Shown here piece after piece: positions 55,812-63,985 of a stretch of 64,000 nucleotides of DNA. The notes beneath the pieces were generated by a model. That model was not told where the DNA came from, searched no databases, and saw only the letters and a list, made by a program, of their open reading frames with translations. This DNA comes from Azospirillum sp. TSA2s. Lineage in GTDB: Bacteria > Pseudomonadota > Alphaproteobacteria > Azospirillales > Azospirillaceae. The DNA is taken from the NCBI RefSeq assembly GCF_004923315.1, contig NZ_CP039649.1, positions 520,001-584,000 on the forward strand, written 5' to 3'. Numbering within the stretch: the first letter of the stretch is position 1; each line of letters begins with the position of its first letter. A program made the translations under genes and the position numbers.

Positions 55812-57523
55812 GCCGATCCCGCCCGGCCCAAGTATGCGGTTGCGACCGCCGGGTCCCGGCGCACGCCACCGGCTGGGCCGTCATAGATCACCCGCCCACG
55901 GTCGAGGCACAGCACCCGGCCGGCCAGCGGCAGCAGGAATCCCATGTCATGCTCCACCAGCAGGATCGCCATCCCTTCCCCAGCCAGATCGCGCAGCAAA
56001 ACCGCCAGTTCGGCCTTTTCGCCGTCGGTCAGTCCGGCGGCGGGCTCGTCCAGCAGCAGGACCGCCGGGCGGCGGACCAGGGCGCGGGCCAGTTCCACCC
56101 GCCGCCGCAGCGCCGCCGGCAACCCGTCGCAGGACTGCCCGGCAAGCTCGCCGACGCCCAGCCGGTCGAGCGCCCAGCGCGCATGCGCCTCCGCCGTCGC
56201 GGCGTCCGGGTCGAAGGCGAGCCGAGCCGCGGCCACCGCCTTCAGAACGCCGGCCCCGCTGGGCAACGCCGCCGCCTGGAAGCTGCGGGCCAGCCCGGCA
56301 CGGGCCAGCCGGTCGGCGCGGGCGCCGGTGACGTCCTGCCTGCCGAGGCGCACCCGTCCGGCATCCGGCCGCTCCAGCCCGGACAACAGGTTGATGACCG
56401 TGGATTTGCCCGACCCGTTCGGTCCGATCAGCCCGGTGATGGTGCCCGGCCGCAGTTCCAGCGATACACGGTCCACCGCCCGCACGCCGCCGAAGGATTT
56501 CCGCAAGCCCTCGACCGCCAGCCCATCCGGCCGGGCGGGTGGCAGCGGCGGCTCCCTCGCCTCCACCGGCGAACAGGGCTTGCCGCCGTACAGGCGGGCT
56601 GTGAGGCGGTGGAGGAGCCCGGTCAGCCCGTCCGGCGCCAGCACGACGGTCAGCAGCAGGGCGGCGCCGTAGATGACCAGATAGCCGCGCTCCAGGAAGC
56701 GGAACCATTCCGGCAGATGCAGCAGCAGCACGGCACCCAGCACCGCCCCGGCCATCCGCCCCCGACCGCCGACGATGGCGATGGTGAGGATGGAGACCAT
56801 GACCGGGAATTCCAGCACCTCCGGCGAGACGACGCGCTGGGTATGGACGGCCAGCGCTCCGGCCGCCCCGGCGAAAACCGCGCTGATGCCGAAGGCCACC
56901 AGCCGCAGCCGGCCGACATCCAGCCCCAGCGTCCCCGCCGCCAGCGGATCGTCGCGCAGCATGGTCAGCGACCGGCCAAGCCGTCCGCGCGCCAGCCGCC
57001 AGCCGATCAACCCACCGAGCGCGACCAGCCCCCAGACCAGCCCGGCCATCGGCAGCCCCCGCGGCACCGCCCAGCCGAACACCACCGCCGCCGGCACCCC
57101 GGCGAGCCCGTTGGAACCGCCGGTCAGTTCCGGCAGATTCACCGCCAGCAGATGGAGCACCTGCGCGATCCCCAGCGTCGCCAGGGCGAAGTAATGCGAT
57201 TCCAGCCGCAGCACCGCCAGCCCGACCGGCAGCGCCAGCAGCAGCGGAACCAGCATCGACAGCGGAAAGGTCGCCTCGAAGCCGAGGCCATAGCGGCTGC
57301 CGAGGATCCCCGTCACATAGGCGCCGACGCCGAAGAACGCGCCTTGCGCCAGCGACAGCGCACCGCCCAGACCGAAGACGATCTGGAAGCCGAAGGTCGC
57401 CAGCGCATACACACCTGCGACGGTCAGGACGCGCAGGCCATAGGGCGAGGCAAAGGCCAGCGCGTAAACCAGCAGGGCCAGCGCGCCGGCGGTGAGAATG
57501 ACGGCCGACCGACGCTCAACCAC
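55808..57523 (-). CDS. LivM-LivG fusion: permease plus ATP-binding protein
   Basis: This 571-residue fusion has a LivM-type permease (about 1-310; GVYALATFGFQIVFGLGGAL, YFALATLGIAQVLHLLAVN) joined by a short linker to a LivG-type ATPase (about 330-571). The ATPase has Walker A GPNGSGKS (367-374), Walker B VLLLDEP (488-494) and H-loop His525. The signature is unusual: GLPAALRRRVELARAL (467-482) replaces the LSYGQQR-type sequence. It overlaps livF and the livH-like gene by a few bases. Such permease-ATPase fusions are known in several ABC importers. Confidence 0.92.
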   Translation of the reverse strand: MVERRSAVILTAGALALLVYALAFASPYGLRVLTVAGVYALATFGFQIVFGLGGALSLAQGAFFGVGAYVTGILGSRYGLGFEATFPLSMLVPLLLALPVGLAVLRLESHYFALATLGIAQVLHLLAVNLPELTGGSNGLAGVPAAVVFGWAVPRGLPMAGLVWGLVALGGLIGWRLARGRLGRSLTMLRDDPLAAGTLGLDVGRLRLVAFGISAVFAGAAGALAVHTQRVVSPEVLEFPVMVSILTIAIVGGRGRMAGAVLGAVLLLHLPEWFRFLERGYLVIYGAALLLTVVLAPDGLTGLLHRLTARLYGGKPCSPVEAREPPLPPARPDGLAVEGLRKSFGGVRAVDRVSLELRPGTITGLIGPNGSGKSTVINLLSGLERPDAGRVRLGRQDVTGARADRLARAGLARSFQAAALPSGAGVLKAVAAARLAFDPDAATAEAHARWALDRLGVGELAGQSCDGLPAALRRRVELARALVRRPAVLLLDEPAAGLTDGEKAELAVLLRDLAGEGMAILLVEHDMGFLLPLAGRVLCLDRGRVIYDGPAGGVRRDPAVATAYLGRAGSA

Positions 57524-58388
57524 GGCGGCGCACCGCTTCGCCGAACAGCCCTTGTGGCCGCAGCACCAGAATCGCCAGCAGCGTCAGGTACAAGGCCCCC
57601 AGCGCCACCGGGTAGGACAGCACCGACGACACCCCCACCTCGAACAGCGCGATCAGCAGCGCTCCCACCACCGCCCCCGGCACGGACCCCCAGCCCCCCA
57701 CCGTCACCGCGATGTAGGCCTTCAGGATCAGATCTCCACCCGATGTCGGCGTGACGAAATAGCGGTTGGCCAGCAGCAGCCCGGCCGCACCGGCACAGGC
57801 GGCGCCGATGGCGAAGGTCACCAGGATCATGGCGGTGACCGGCACTCCGCAGGCGCGCGCCATCTCCGGATCCTGCGCCGTCGCCCGCAGCCGGCGGCCG
57901 AGTTGCGTACGCGCGAAGATCCATTGCTGCGCCCCGATCAGCAGGGCCGCCACCGCGACGATGGCGAGCGACTGCTCCGGCACCGCCAGCCCGGCGATGT
58001 GCAGCGTTTCGTCCCCGAACAGCGGCGGTGCGGCGCGCGGCTCCGGCCCAAACAGGATGGCGGCGCCGTTCTGCAGGATGATGCCAACCGCGATGGTGCT
58101 GATGAAGACCGAAACCGGCGGCCGGCGGCGGAGCGGCAGATAGGCGGCCAGGGCCAGCAGCAGACCCAGCGCCGCCATCAGCACCAGCACCACCGGCAGC
58201 AGGACGATGCCCGGCAACGGGATCAGCGGCGCCAGCGCCACCGCCAGCAGCCCGCCGGCCATCACGAGGTCGCCCTGGGCGAAATTCACCGCCGAGGTGG
58301 CGTTCAGCACCAGCACGAAGCCAAGCGCCACCAGGGCGTAAGCCGCCCCCAGCGCCACCCCGTTGACCAGCAGTTGAAACGCCGCCAT
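57516..58388 (-). CDS. Liv-type ABC transporter permease (LivH-like)
   Basis: This 290-residue membrane protein has about eight helices. It begins LLVNGVALGAAYALVALGFV, the LivH start, and has VNFAQGDLVMAGGLLA and VFISTIAVGIILQNGAAILF. The C-terminal part has TPTSGGDLILKAYIAVTVGG (the EAA-like loop region) and GVSSVLSYPVALGALYLTLL. It is the second gene of the riboswitch-controlled operon, 4 bases after the binding-protein gene, and overlaps the LivM-LivG fusion by 8 bases. Confidence 0.92.
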   Translation of the reverse strand: MAAFQLLVNGVALGAAYALVALGFVLVLNATSAVNFAQGDLVMAGGLLAVALAPLIPLPGIVLLPVVLVLMAALGLLLALAAYLPLRRRPPVSVFISTIAVGIILQNGAAILFGPEPRAAPPLFGDETLHIAGLAVPEQSLAIVAVAALLIGAQQWIFARTQLGRRLRATAQDPEMARACGVPVTAMILVTFAIGAACAGAAGLLLANRYFVTPTSGGDLILKAYIAVTVGGWGSVPGAVVGALLIALFEVGVSSVLSYPVALGALYLTLLAILVLRPQGLFGEAVRRRG

Positions 58389-58392
58389 CCGC

Positions 58393-59529
58393 TCACTTCG
58401 CCGCGAGCGTCGGGTCGTCGTACCGCTTCACCAGCTTCGGCACGCGGCTGGTCCCGTCATAGCAGACGATGACGGCGGAATGGGCCATGTTGCCCTTGCC
58501 GTCGGACCTGTAGGTCATGGCGAGTCCCTTGAAGGTCTCCGCCGACAATGCTTTTCGGATCGCGTCCGGCGTCCGGGCACCGGCCTTCACAGCCTCCAGA
58601 ACCATCGTCATGCCGTCATACTGGCCGAGCGCGAAGGCGTCCGGGTCCTTGCCGAAAGCGGTCCGGTAAGCGTCGGTGAAAGCCTTGACCTCCGGCGTGT
58701 CGCCGGAAATCGGCGAGGCCGCGGTCTCGGCACAGACGCCCTTCAGTTCCGCCGGTTCCAGCAGGGCCGCGGTGCTCGGCTGATGCATGGCGGAGCCGGC
58801 GACGATCGGAAGGGTCACCCCACTGGACGCCGCCTGCCGCAGCAGCAGCGCGGTCGGACCGGAATGCAGGTGCAGCACCAGCACGTCCGGCTTGGCGGCC
58901 AGCGCCTTGGTCAGCACCGGCAGTAGGTCCTTGGCCGCCGGATCCACCCCCTCCTCGAACACCGGGGTCACGCCCAGCGCCTTGAAGGCGGCGTCGAGAT
59001 GGGTCTTGCCGCTCTGTCCATAGGCGGTGGTCTGGTAGATGATCGCCGGCTGCCGCTTGCCCAATTCCTCCACCACATAGCGAGCGTGGGCAGACTTGGT
59101 CACGGCGTCGCCGGGGAAGAAGCGGAAGACCCAGGGGTTGCCCTGCTCGGTGATCGACGCGGTGCCCGACACGGTGACCAGCGGCAGCTTCAACTCCTGC
59201 GCCAGCGGCAGCATCGCCAGCATCTGGGTGCCGAGCATGCTGGCGGCGACCGCCCCAACGGTTCCGCTGCCGGCCGCCCGCTCCAGCGCCGTCACCGCCG
59301 CCTCGGGCGAGGTGCCGGTGTCGACGACCTCCGACGCGATGGCGACGCCGGCCGGCGTCTGCTTCAGCGCCAGGACCGCGCCGTTGCGCTGGCTGGTGCC
59401 CTCCAGCGACAGGAATCCGGTCAGCGGCACCAGCACCGGAAAGGACAGCGTGTCGTCGGCCCGCGCCGCCGGAGACAGGCAGGACATGGCCGCCAGCAGG
59501 CCGATCAGAAGGGGAAGCGCGCGCCGCAT
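58393..59529 (-). CDS. Liv-type periplasmic substrate-binding protein
   Basis: This is a 378-residue type I periplasmic binding protein. Its signal peptide MRRALPLLIGLLAAMSCLSP is cleaved near ARA-DD, and the mature protein starts TLSFPVLVPLTGFLSLEGTS. The lobes contain VGAVAASMLGTQMLAMLP, PLVTVSGTASITEQGNPWVF and VLVLHLHSGPTALLLRQAAS. The ATG at 59529 has GAGGAG 10 bases before it. It is the first gene after the TPP riboswitch, so it is the ligand-choosing part of a transporter whose expression drops when thiamine pyrophosphate is plentiful. Confidence 0.92.
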   Translation of the reverse strand: MRRALPLLIGLLAAMSCLSPAARADDTLSFPVLVPLTGFLSLEGTSQRNGAVLALKQTPAGVAIASEVVDTGTSPEAAVTALERAAGSGTVGAVAASMLGTQMLAMLPLAQELKLPLVTVSGTASITEQGNPWVFRFFPGDAVTKSAHARYVVEELGKRQPAIIYQTTAYGQSGKTHLDAAFKALGVTPVFEEGVDPAAKDLLPVLTKALAAKPDVLVLHLHSGPTALLLRQAASSGVTLPIVAGSAMHQPSTAALLEPAELKGVCAETAASPISGDTPEVKAFTDAYRTAFGKDPDAFALGQYDGMTMVLEAVKAGARTPDAIRKALSAETFKGLAMTYRSDGKGNMAHSAVIVCYDGTSRVPKLVKRYDDPTLAAK

Positions 59530-59613
59530 GACCGAAAACTCCTCAACTCGCGCCGGCAACCGGAGCGACGCGGAGGGGACGGGGCGTTTGCGGCTGATCC
59601 GTCGGGTTCCGGT

Positions 59614-59710
59614 CGGCTCCCTTCGCCGGCATGACCCGGATCAGGTTCGATGGGTGTTGTCTCAGCCCCCGCATCCGCCGATCCGGCGAAAGGCAGGGGC
59701 ACCCCAGCCG
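59614..59710 (-). promoter_or_regulatory. TPP riboswitch (THI element)
   Basis: On the minus strand the conserved THI core is intact: stem CGGCT / AGCCG (P1), then GGGGTGCC, a variable P3 extension, GGCTGAGA, ACCC, GAACCTGATCCGGGTCATGC and CGGCGAAGGGA. These are the ligand-pocket elements of TPP aptamers. It lies 84 bases upstream of the Liv-type binding-protein gene. ACCGGA and TCCGGT in that gap could form the expression platform, but this part is not clear. Confidence 0.95.
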
Positions 59711-59749
59711 TGAACAGGCGGCGAGAGTGTCGCCGCCGGCCCCATCCTG

Positions 59750-60664
59750 TCAAGAACCCAGCCGGCGACGCGCCACCAGCGTTTCACGATGCAGGATGTA
59801 GAGCCCGCTGCCGATGATGACCATGGCGCCGGCGATCACCGGCGCGGTCGGCAAATCGCCGAATACCAGCCAGCCGAACAGGCTGGCCCAGACCATGCCG
59901 GTATATTCGAAGGGCGCCACCACCGCCGGCGGCGCGCGGCGGAAGGCCTGGGTCAGCAGCACCTGCGCGCCGGCGCCGATCGCGCCGACCAGCGCCATCA
60001 GCCCCAGCGCGAAACCGGTCGGCGCCGTCCACACCGGCACCGCCAGCGCCCCGCTGACCACCGTCGTCGTCAGCAGCAGATAGAGCACGATGGACGCGCT
60101 GGTCTCCGTCCGCGACAGGCCGCGCACGGCAAGCGCCGCCAGCGCATAGAACAGCGCGGCGCACAGCCCGACCAGCACCGGCACCAGCGGCGCCCCGGCC
60201 GACGGCTGCGCCATCACCACCACGCCGCCGAATCCGACCACCACCGCGGCCCAGCGCCGCCAGCCCACGGGTTCCCCCAACAGCGGCGCGGACAGCGCGG
60301 TGATGAACAGCGGCCCGGCGAAGCTCAGCACATAGACGTCGGCCAGCGGCAGTTCGCGGAACGCATAGAAGAAGCATCCCATCGAGATCAGCCCGGCAAA
60401 GGCCCGCCAGACATGCCCCCAGGGCCGCCGCGTCCGCATCGCCGCGATTCCGCCGCCGCGCCACAGCGTGTAGCCGCCCACCAGCAGGAAGGCGACCAGC
60501 GAGCGCACGAACATCAGCTGCGGCACCGGGTAATCGGCGGTCAGGAACTTGATGAGCGTGTCCATCGCCGCGAACAGCAGGATCGCACCCAGGAAGCAGC
60601 CGACGGCATAGGGGACCGAATCGGCCTCGGCTGGCAGCAGGTCGGCGGTCTCGGCGTCGGTCAT
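59750..60664 (-). CDS. EamA/DMT-family transporter
   Basis: This ten-helix permease of the drug/metabolite transporter superfamily has 304 residues. The duplicated EamA halves are visible: VGCFLGAILLFAAMDTLIKF and VLVGLCAALFYALAALAVRG. Other segments are RAFAGLISMGCFFYAFRELP and FEYTGMVWASLFGWLVFGDL. The substrate is unknown; the family exports or imports small metabolites. The ATG at 60664 is used; a TTG at 60685 is an alternative. It lies upstream of the riboswitch on the same strand, so it is not itself under that element. Confidence 0.9.
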   Translation of the reverse strand: MTDAETADLLPAEADSVPYAVGCFLGAILLFAAMDTLIKFLTADYPVPQLMFVRSLVAFLLVGGYTLWRGGGIAAMRTRRPWGHVWRAFAGLISMGCFFYAFRELPLADVYVLSFAGPLFITALSAPLLGEPVGWRRWAAVVVGFGGVVVMAQPSAGAPLVPVLVGLCAALFYALAALAVRGLSRTETSASIVLYLLLTTTVVSGALAVPVWTAPTGFALGLMALVGAIGAGAQVLLTQAFRRAPPAVVAPFEYTGMVWASLFGWLVFGDLPTAPVIAGAMVIIGSGLYILHRETLVARRRLGS

Positions 60665-60785
60665 GGAGTTGGTTCGGAACGGCAATGGCGGAGGTTGCCC
60701 ACATTATGGGCAAATGCGCCCGCGTCCCAATGCCGCAACCGCAGGTCTGGTAGGCGTGGGTTTGGAGAGATTCAGGCTTCGAATG

Positions 60786-60889
60786 CCCCCACCCTAACCC
60801 TCCCCCGCTGGGCGGGGGAGGGGATAAGTGTTTGTTCGGGAGGGCGGCGGCAGTCCCTCCCCCGCCCAGCGGGGGAGGTTAGGTGGGGG
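60786..60889. repeat. Palindromic GC-rich intergenic repeat, copy 2 (intact)
   Basis: This is the second copy of the element at 4608-4770, in reverse orientation and without the 57-bp insertion. It begins CCCCCACCCTAACCCTCCCC and ends GGGGGAGGTTAGGTGGGGG. The immediate flanks here are also inverted (GGCTTCGAATG at 60775-60785 and CATTCGAAGCC at 60890-60900), so the total palindromic span is 60775-60900. It lies between the EamA gene and the [2Fe-2S] protein gene. Confidence 0.85.
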
Positions 60890-60906
60890 CATTCGAAGCC
60901 AATACC

Positions 60907-61239
60907 TCACCGCGACAGCACCATCACCAGCCGCTCCACCGGCGCATCGCCCACCAGATGCGACTCGACGATCTCGTCGATGTCCTCCGCCGTTTCCGGC
61001 CGGTACCAGATGCCCTCCGGATAGACCACCATCAGCGGCCCGGCGGAGCAGAAGCCGAGGCAGCCAGTCATCGCCATGCCGACATCGGTCAGACCCTTCG
61101 CCTGGATTTTCTGGTCGAGCCGCTGCCACAGCGGGTGGGCGCCCTTGGCGGCACAGCTGCCGCGCGGATGGCCGGGCGGGCGCTGCTGGGCGCAGCAAAA
61201 GACGTGGTGGCGAAAGGTCTGAGGAATGTCGAGCGGCAT
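60907..61239 (-). CDS. [2Fe-2S] thioredoxin-like ferredoxin
   Basis: This 110-residue protein is of the thioredoxin-like [2Fe-2S] ferredoxin family (the fold of the NuoE C-domain and of Shethna-type proteins). The cluster ligands are likely Cys15 or Cys16 in HHVFCCAQQRP, Cys29 in RGSCAAKGA, and Cys60/Cys64 in GCLGFCSAGP. A C-terminal EGIWYRPETAEDIDEIVESH segment is typical of this family. Its redox partner is unknown. It is alone on its strand and divergent from the nucleoside permease genes. Confidence 0.9.
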   Translation of the reverse strand: MPLDIPQTFRHHVFCCAQQRPPGHPRGSCAAKGAHPLWQRLDQKIQAKGLTDVGMAMTGCLGFCSAGPLMVVYPEGIWYRPETAEDIDEIVESHLVGDAPVERLVMVLSR

Positions 61240-61253
61240 CGGGCATGCTCCAT

Positions 61254-61274
61254 AACCATAAAAATTCTATGGTT
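61254..61274. promoter_or_regulatory. Short AT-rich palindrome in divergent promoter region
   Basis: AACCATA and TATGGTT flank a 7-base AAAATTC centre. It lies 15 bases upstream of the [2Fe-2S] protein start and 150 bases before the permease gene. It is a candidate operator or promoter site; no regulator is suggested by the sequence. Confidence 0.35.
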
Positions 61275-61425
61275 TAGAAACATGCCAGATTGCTGCGCTG
61301 CGGCAAGAGTTTTTGAAATCCTTCTAACCCACGGCAGCCGCAGTGATTCCGGCGCGATGAAATGCTTGGTCGGCAGAGCATTGGCGGTTAAGAATCCGCG
61401 GCAAGGGGCAATCCAGGAGACGCCG

Positions 61426-62568
61426 GTGCTGCTGAGCGGATCGGGGAAGGGCCAGCCGGGCGCCGTGCCGGGCTGGGTCGGGTATGCGCTGCTTCCGGTT
61501 CTCAACCTCGTCGCGGCCTTCGTGCTGTCGGGGCTGGTGATCCTGGTGATCGGCGAGAATCCGGTCGACGTGCTGTCGCTGCTGTTGTCGGAGGCTCTGG
61601 GCTACCCGGAGGCCATCGGCTACACCCTTTATTACACCACGGACTACATCTTCACCGGGCTGGCGGTCGCCATCGCCTTCCATTGCGGGCTGTTCAACAT
61701 CGGCGGCGAGGGGCAGGCCTATCTCGGCGGGCTCGGCGCCGGGCTGGTGGCGCTTGCGCTGACCGGCTGGCCCTGGCCGGCGGTGGCGCTGCTGGCGGTA
61801 TTGGCGTCCGCCCTGTTCGGCGGCGCCTGGGCCTTCATCCCGGCCTGGCTGCAGGCCAAGCGCGGCAGCCACATCGTCATCACGACGATCATGTTCAACT
61901 TCATCGCCGCGTCGATCATGACCTGGCTGCTGGTGGACGTGCTGATCCGCCCCGGCAGCCAGTCGCCGGAAACCCGCGAGTTCGATCCCGGCGTCTGGCT
62001 GCCGTCGATGGACCGGGCGCTGGGCTGGTTCGGCATCACCATCCCGGCCTCGCCCCTGAACCTGTCCTTCCTGTGGGCGCTGGCCTGCTGTCTGCTGTTC
62101 CACATCTTCCTGCGCCGCACCCGCTGGGGCTACGAGCTGCGCACGGTGGGCCGGAACGAGCGGGCGGCGGTCTATGCCGGCATCTCGCCTTCGCGGAACA
62201 TCATCATCGCCATGCTGATCTCCGGTGCGCTGGCCGGCTTCGTCGGCGTGAACGAGATCCTGGGCGTACAGCACCGGGTGATCCTGAACTTCACCGGCGG
62301 CGTCGGCTTCGTCGGCATCGCCGTGGCGCTGATGGGGCGCAACCACCCGGTCGGGATCATTCTGGCCGCCTTGCTGTTCGGGGTTCTGGCGCAGGGCGGC
62401 GGCCAGCTGTCCTTCGACTACCCCACGATCAACCGCGAGCTGGTGATGGTCATCCAGGGTCTGGTCATCCTGTTCGCCGGCGCGATGGAGAACCTGTTCA
62501 AGCCACAGGTGGAGGCGCTGTTCCGCCGCCGCGGCACCACCGCCACCGCCGATACGGGGAGGGGCTGA
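61426..62568 (+). CDS. Nucleoside-type ABC transporter permease (YufP/BmpB-like)
   Basis: This 380-residue membrane protein belongs to the family of permeases that work with BMP-type binding proteins (nucleoside importers, YufP). Key segments are GLAVAIAFHCGLFNIGGEGQ, ITTIMFNFIAASIMTWLLVD and RNERAAVYAGISPSRNIIIA. The start is taken at GTG 61426, behind AGGAGA; the frame is open further upstream but lacks a ribosome site. It precedes a second permease by 3 bases. The expected binding-protein and ATPase genes are not directly upstream. Confidence 0.9.
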   Translation: MLLSGSGKGQPGAVPGWVGYALLPVLNLVAAFVLSGLVILVIGENPVDVLSLLLSEALGYPEAIGYTLYYTTDYIFTGLAVAIAFHCGLFNIGGEGQAYLGGLGAGLVALALTGWPWPAVALLAVLASALFGGAWAFIPAWLQAKRGSHIVITTIMFNFIAASIMTWLLVDVLIRPGSQSPETREFDPGVWLPSMDRALGWFGITIPASPLNLSFLWALACCLLFHIFLRRTRWGYELRTVGRNERAAVYAGISPSRNIIIAMLISGALAGFVGVNEILGVQHRVILNFTGGVGFVGIAVALMGRNHPVGIILAALLFGVLAQGGGQLSFDYPTINRELVMVIQGLVILFAGAMENLFKPQVEALFRRRGTTATADTGRG

Positions 62569-62571
62569 GCG

Positions 62572-63546
62572 ATGGAGGACGCGCTTCTCCTGACCTTGCA
62601 GTTGCTGGGCGCCACCATCCGGGTGGCGACGCCGCTGGTGCTGGCCGCCTTCGCCGGCATGTATTGCGAGCGGTCGGGCGTGGTCGACATCGGGCTGGAA
62701 GGCAAGATGCTGGCCGGCGCCTTCTTCTCCGCCGCCGTCGCGTCGACGACGCTGAACCCCTGGCTGGGGCTGCTGGCCGGCATCGCCGCGGGTGTGGCGC
62801 TGGCGCTGGTCCATGGCTTCGCCTGCATCACCCACAACGGCAATCAGGTGGTGTCGGGCATGGCGATCAACATCCTGGTCGCCGGACTGGCGCCGACGCT
62901 GGCCTATGCCTGGTTCCAGCAGGGCGGCCAGACCCCGCTTCTGCCCAATCAGGCGCGCATTCCCGCGGTGGAGTTGCCGGGGGTCGACGCGCTGGCCGGC
63001 GTGCCGGTTCTGGGGCCGGTCTACCGCGAATTGCTGAACGGCAACAACGTGCTGATCTGGGTGACGCTGGTCCTGGTGATCGCCACCCAATGGGTGCTTT
63101 ACCGCTCACGCTTCGGGCTGCGGCTGCGGGCGGTGGGCGAGAATCCGGCGGCGGTCGACACCGCCGGCCTGTCGGTGACGAAGCTGCGCTATCAGGCGCT
63201 GCTGGTGACCGGTGCGCTGACGGGAATGGCCGGCTCGTATCTCTCCACCGGCCATGGCGCCGGCTTCGTCCGCGACATGACCGCCGGCAAGGGCTATCTG
63301 GCGCTGGCGGCGCTGATCTTCGGCAAATGGCGGCCGGGACCGACCCTGTTCGCCTGCCTGCTCTTCGCCTTCACCGATGCGGTGCAGGTGCGCCTGCAAG
63401 GCGTGGAATTGCCGAGCATCGGCGTGATCCCGGTGCAGTTCATCCAGATGCTGCCCTATGTGCTGACCGTCCTGCTGCTGGCCGGCTTCGTCGGCAAGGC
63501 CATCGCCCCGAAGGCGAGCGGCATCCCCTATGTCAAGGAGCGCTGA
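62572..63546 (+). CDS. Nucleoside-type ABC transporter permease (YufQ-like)
   Basis: This second permease subunit has 324 residues and is paired with the preceding gene. Segments MYCERSGVVDIGLEGKMLAG, CITHNGNQVVSGMAINILVA and RAVGENPAAVDTAGLSVTKL are diagnostic of the YufQ group. It has about eight helices. It ends 4 bases before the cytidine deaminase start. The combination suggests import and salvage of pyrimidine nucleosides. Confidence 0.92.
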   Translation: MEDALLLTLQLLGATIRVATPLVLAAFAGMYCERSGVVDIGLEGKMLAGAFFSAAVASTTLNPWLGLLAGIAAGVALALVHGFACITHNGNQVVSGMAINILVAGLAPTLAYAWFQQGGQTPLLPNQARIPAVELPGVDALAGVPVLGPVYRELLNGNNVLIWVTLVLVIATQWVLYRSRFGLRLRAVGENPAAVDTAGLSVTKLRYQALLVTGALTGMAGSYLSTGHGAGFVRDMTAGKGYLALAALIFGKWRPGPTLFACLLFAFTDAVQVRLQGVELPSIGVIPVQFIQMLPYVLTVLLLAGFVGKAIAPKASGIPYVKER

Positions 63547-63550
63547 CGCC

Positions 63551-63970
63551 ATGACCGACCCGGCGGAGCTGTCCCGGATGATCGAAGCGGCCCGTGCCGC
63601 GCGCGAGAACGCCCACGCCCCCTATTCCAAATTCAAGGTCGGCGCCGCCATCCTCGGCGAATCGGGGCGCATCTTCGCCGGCTGCAATGTGGAGAATGCC
63701 GCCTACCCGCAAGGCCAGTGCGCCGAATCGAGCGCCATCGGCGCCATGGTCACCGCCGGCGACCGCCGCATCCGCGCCATCGTCGTCATGGGCGGCGAGG
63801 CGGGGGCGGAGGAAATCTGCACACCCTGCGGCGGCTGCCGCCAGCGCATCCGCGAATTCGCCACGGCGGAAACCCCGATCCACATCTGCGACCCGGCCGG
63901 TCTGCGGCGGACCTTTTCGCTGGAGATCCTGTTGCCCGAATCGTTCGGCCCCACCAATTTAGCCTTCTGA
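63551..63970 (+). CDS. cdd: Cytidine deaminase
   Basis: This zinc enzyme deaminates cytidine and deoxycytidine to uridine compounds. It has 139 residues, the length of the tetrameric class. Zinc is held by Cys57 with catalytic Glu59 in QCAESSAIG, and by Cys93/Cys96 in TPCGGC. The substrate loop NVENAAYPQGQCAE is conserved, as is APYSKFKVGAAI near the N-terminus. The ATG at 63551 lies 4 bases after the permease stop and is preferred to 63530. It is co-transcribed with the nucleoside permeases. Confidence 0.96.
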   Translation: MTDPAELSRMIEAARAARENAHAPYSKFKVGAAILGESGRIFAGCNVENAAYPQGQCAESSAIGAMVTAGDRRIRAIVVMGGEAGAEEICTPCGGCRQRIREFATAETPIHICDPAGLRRTFSLEILLPESFGPTNLAF

Positions 63971-63985
63971 GCGGAGTTTCCCGAC

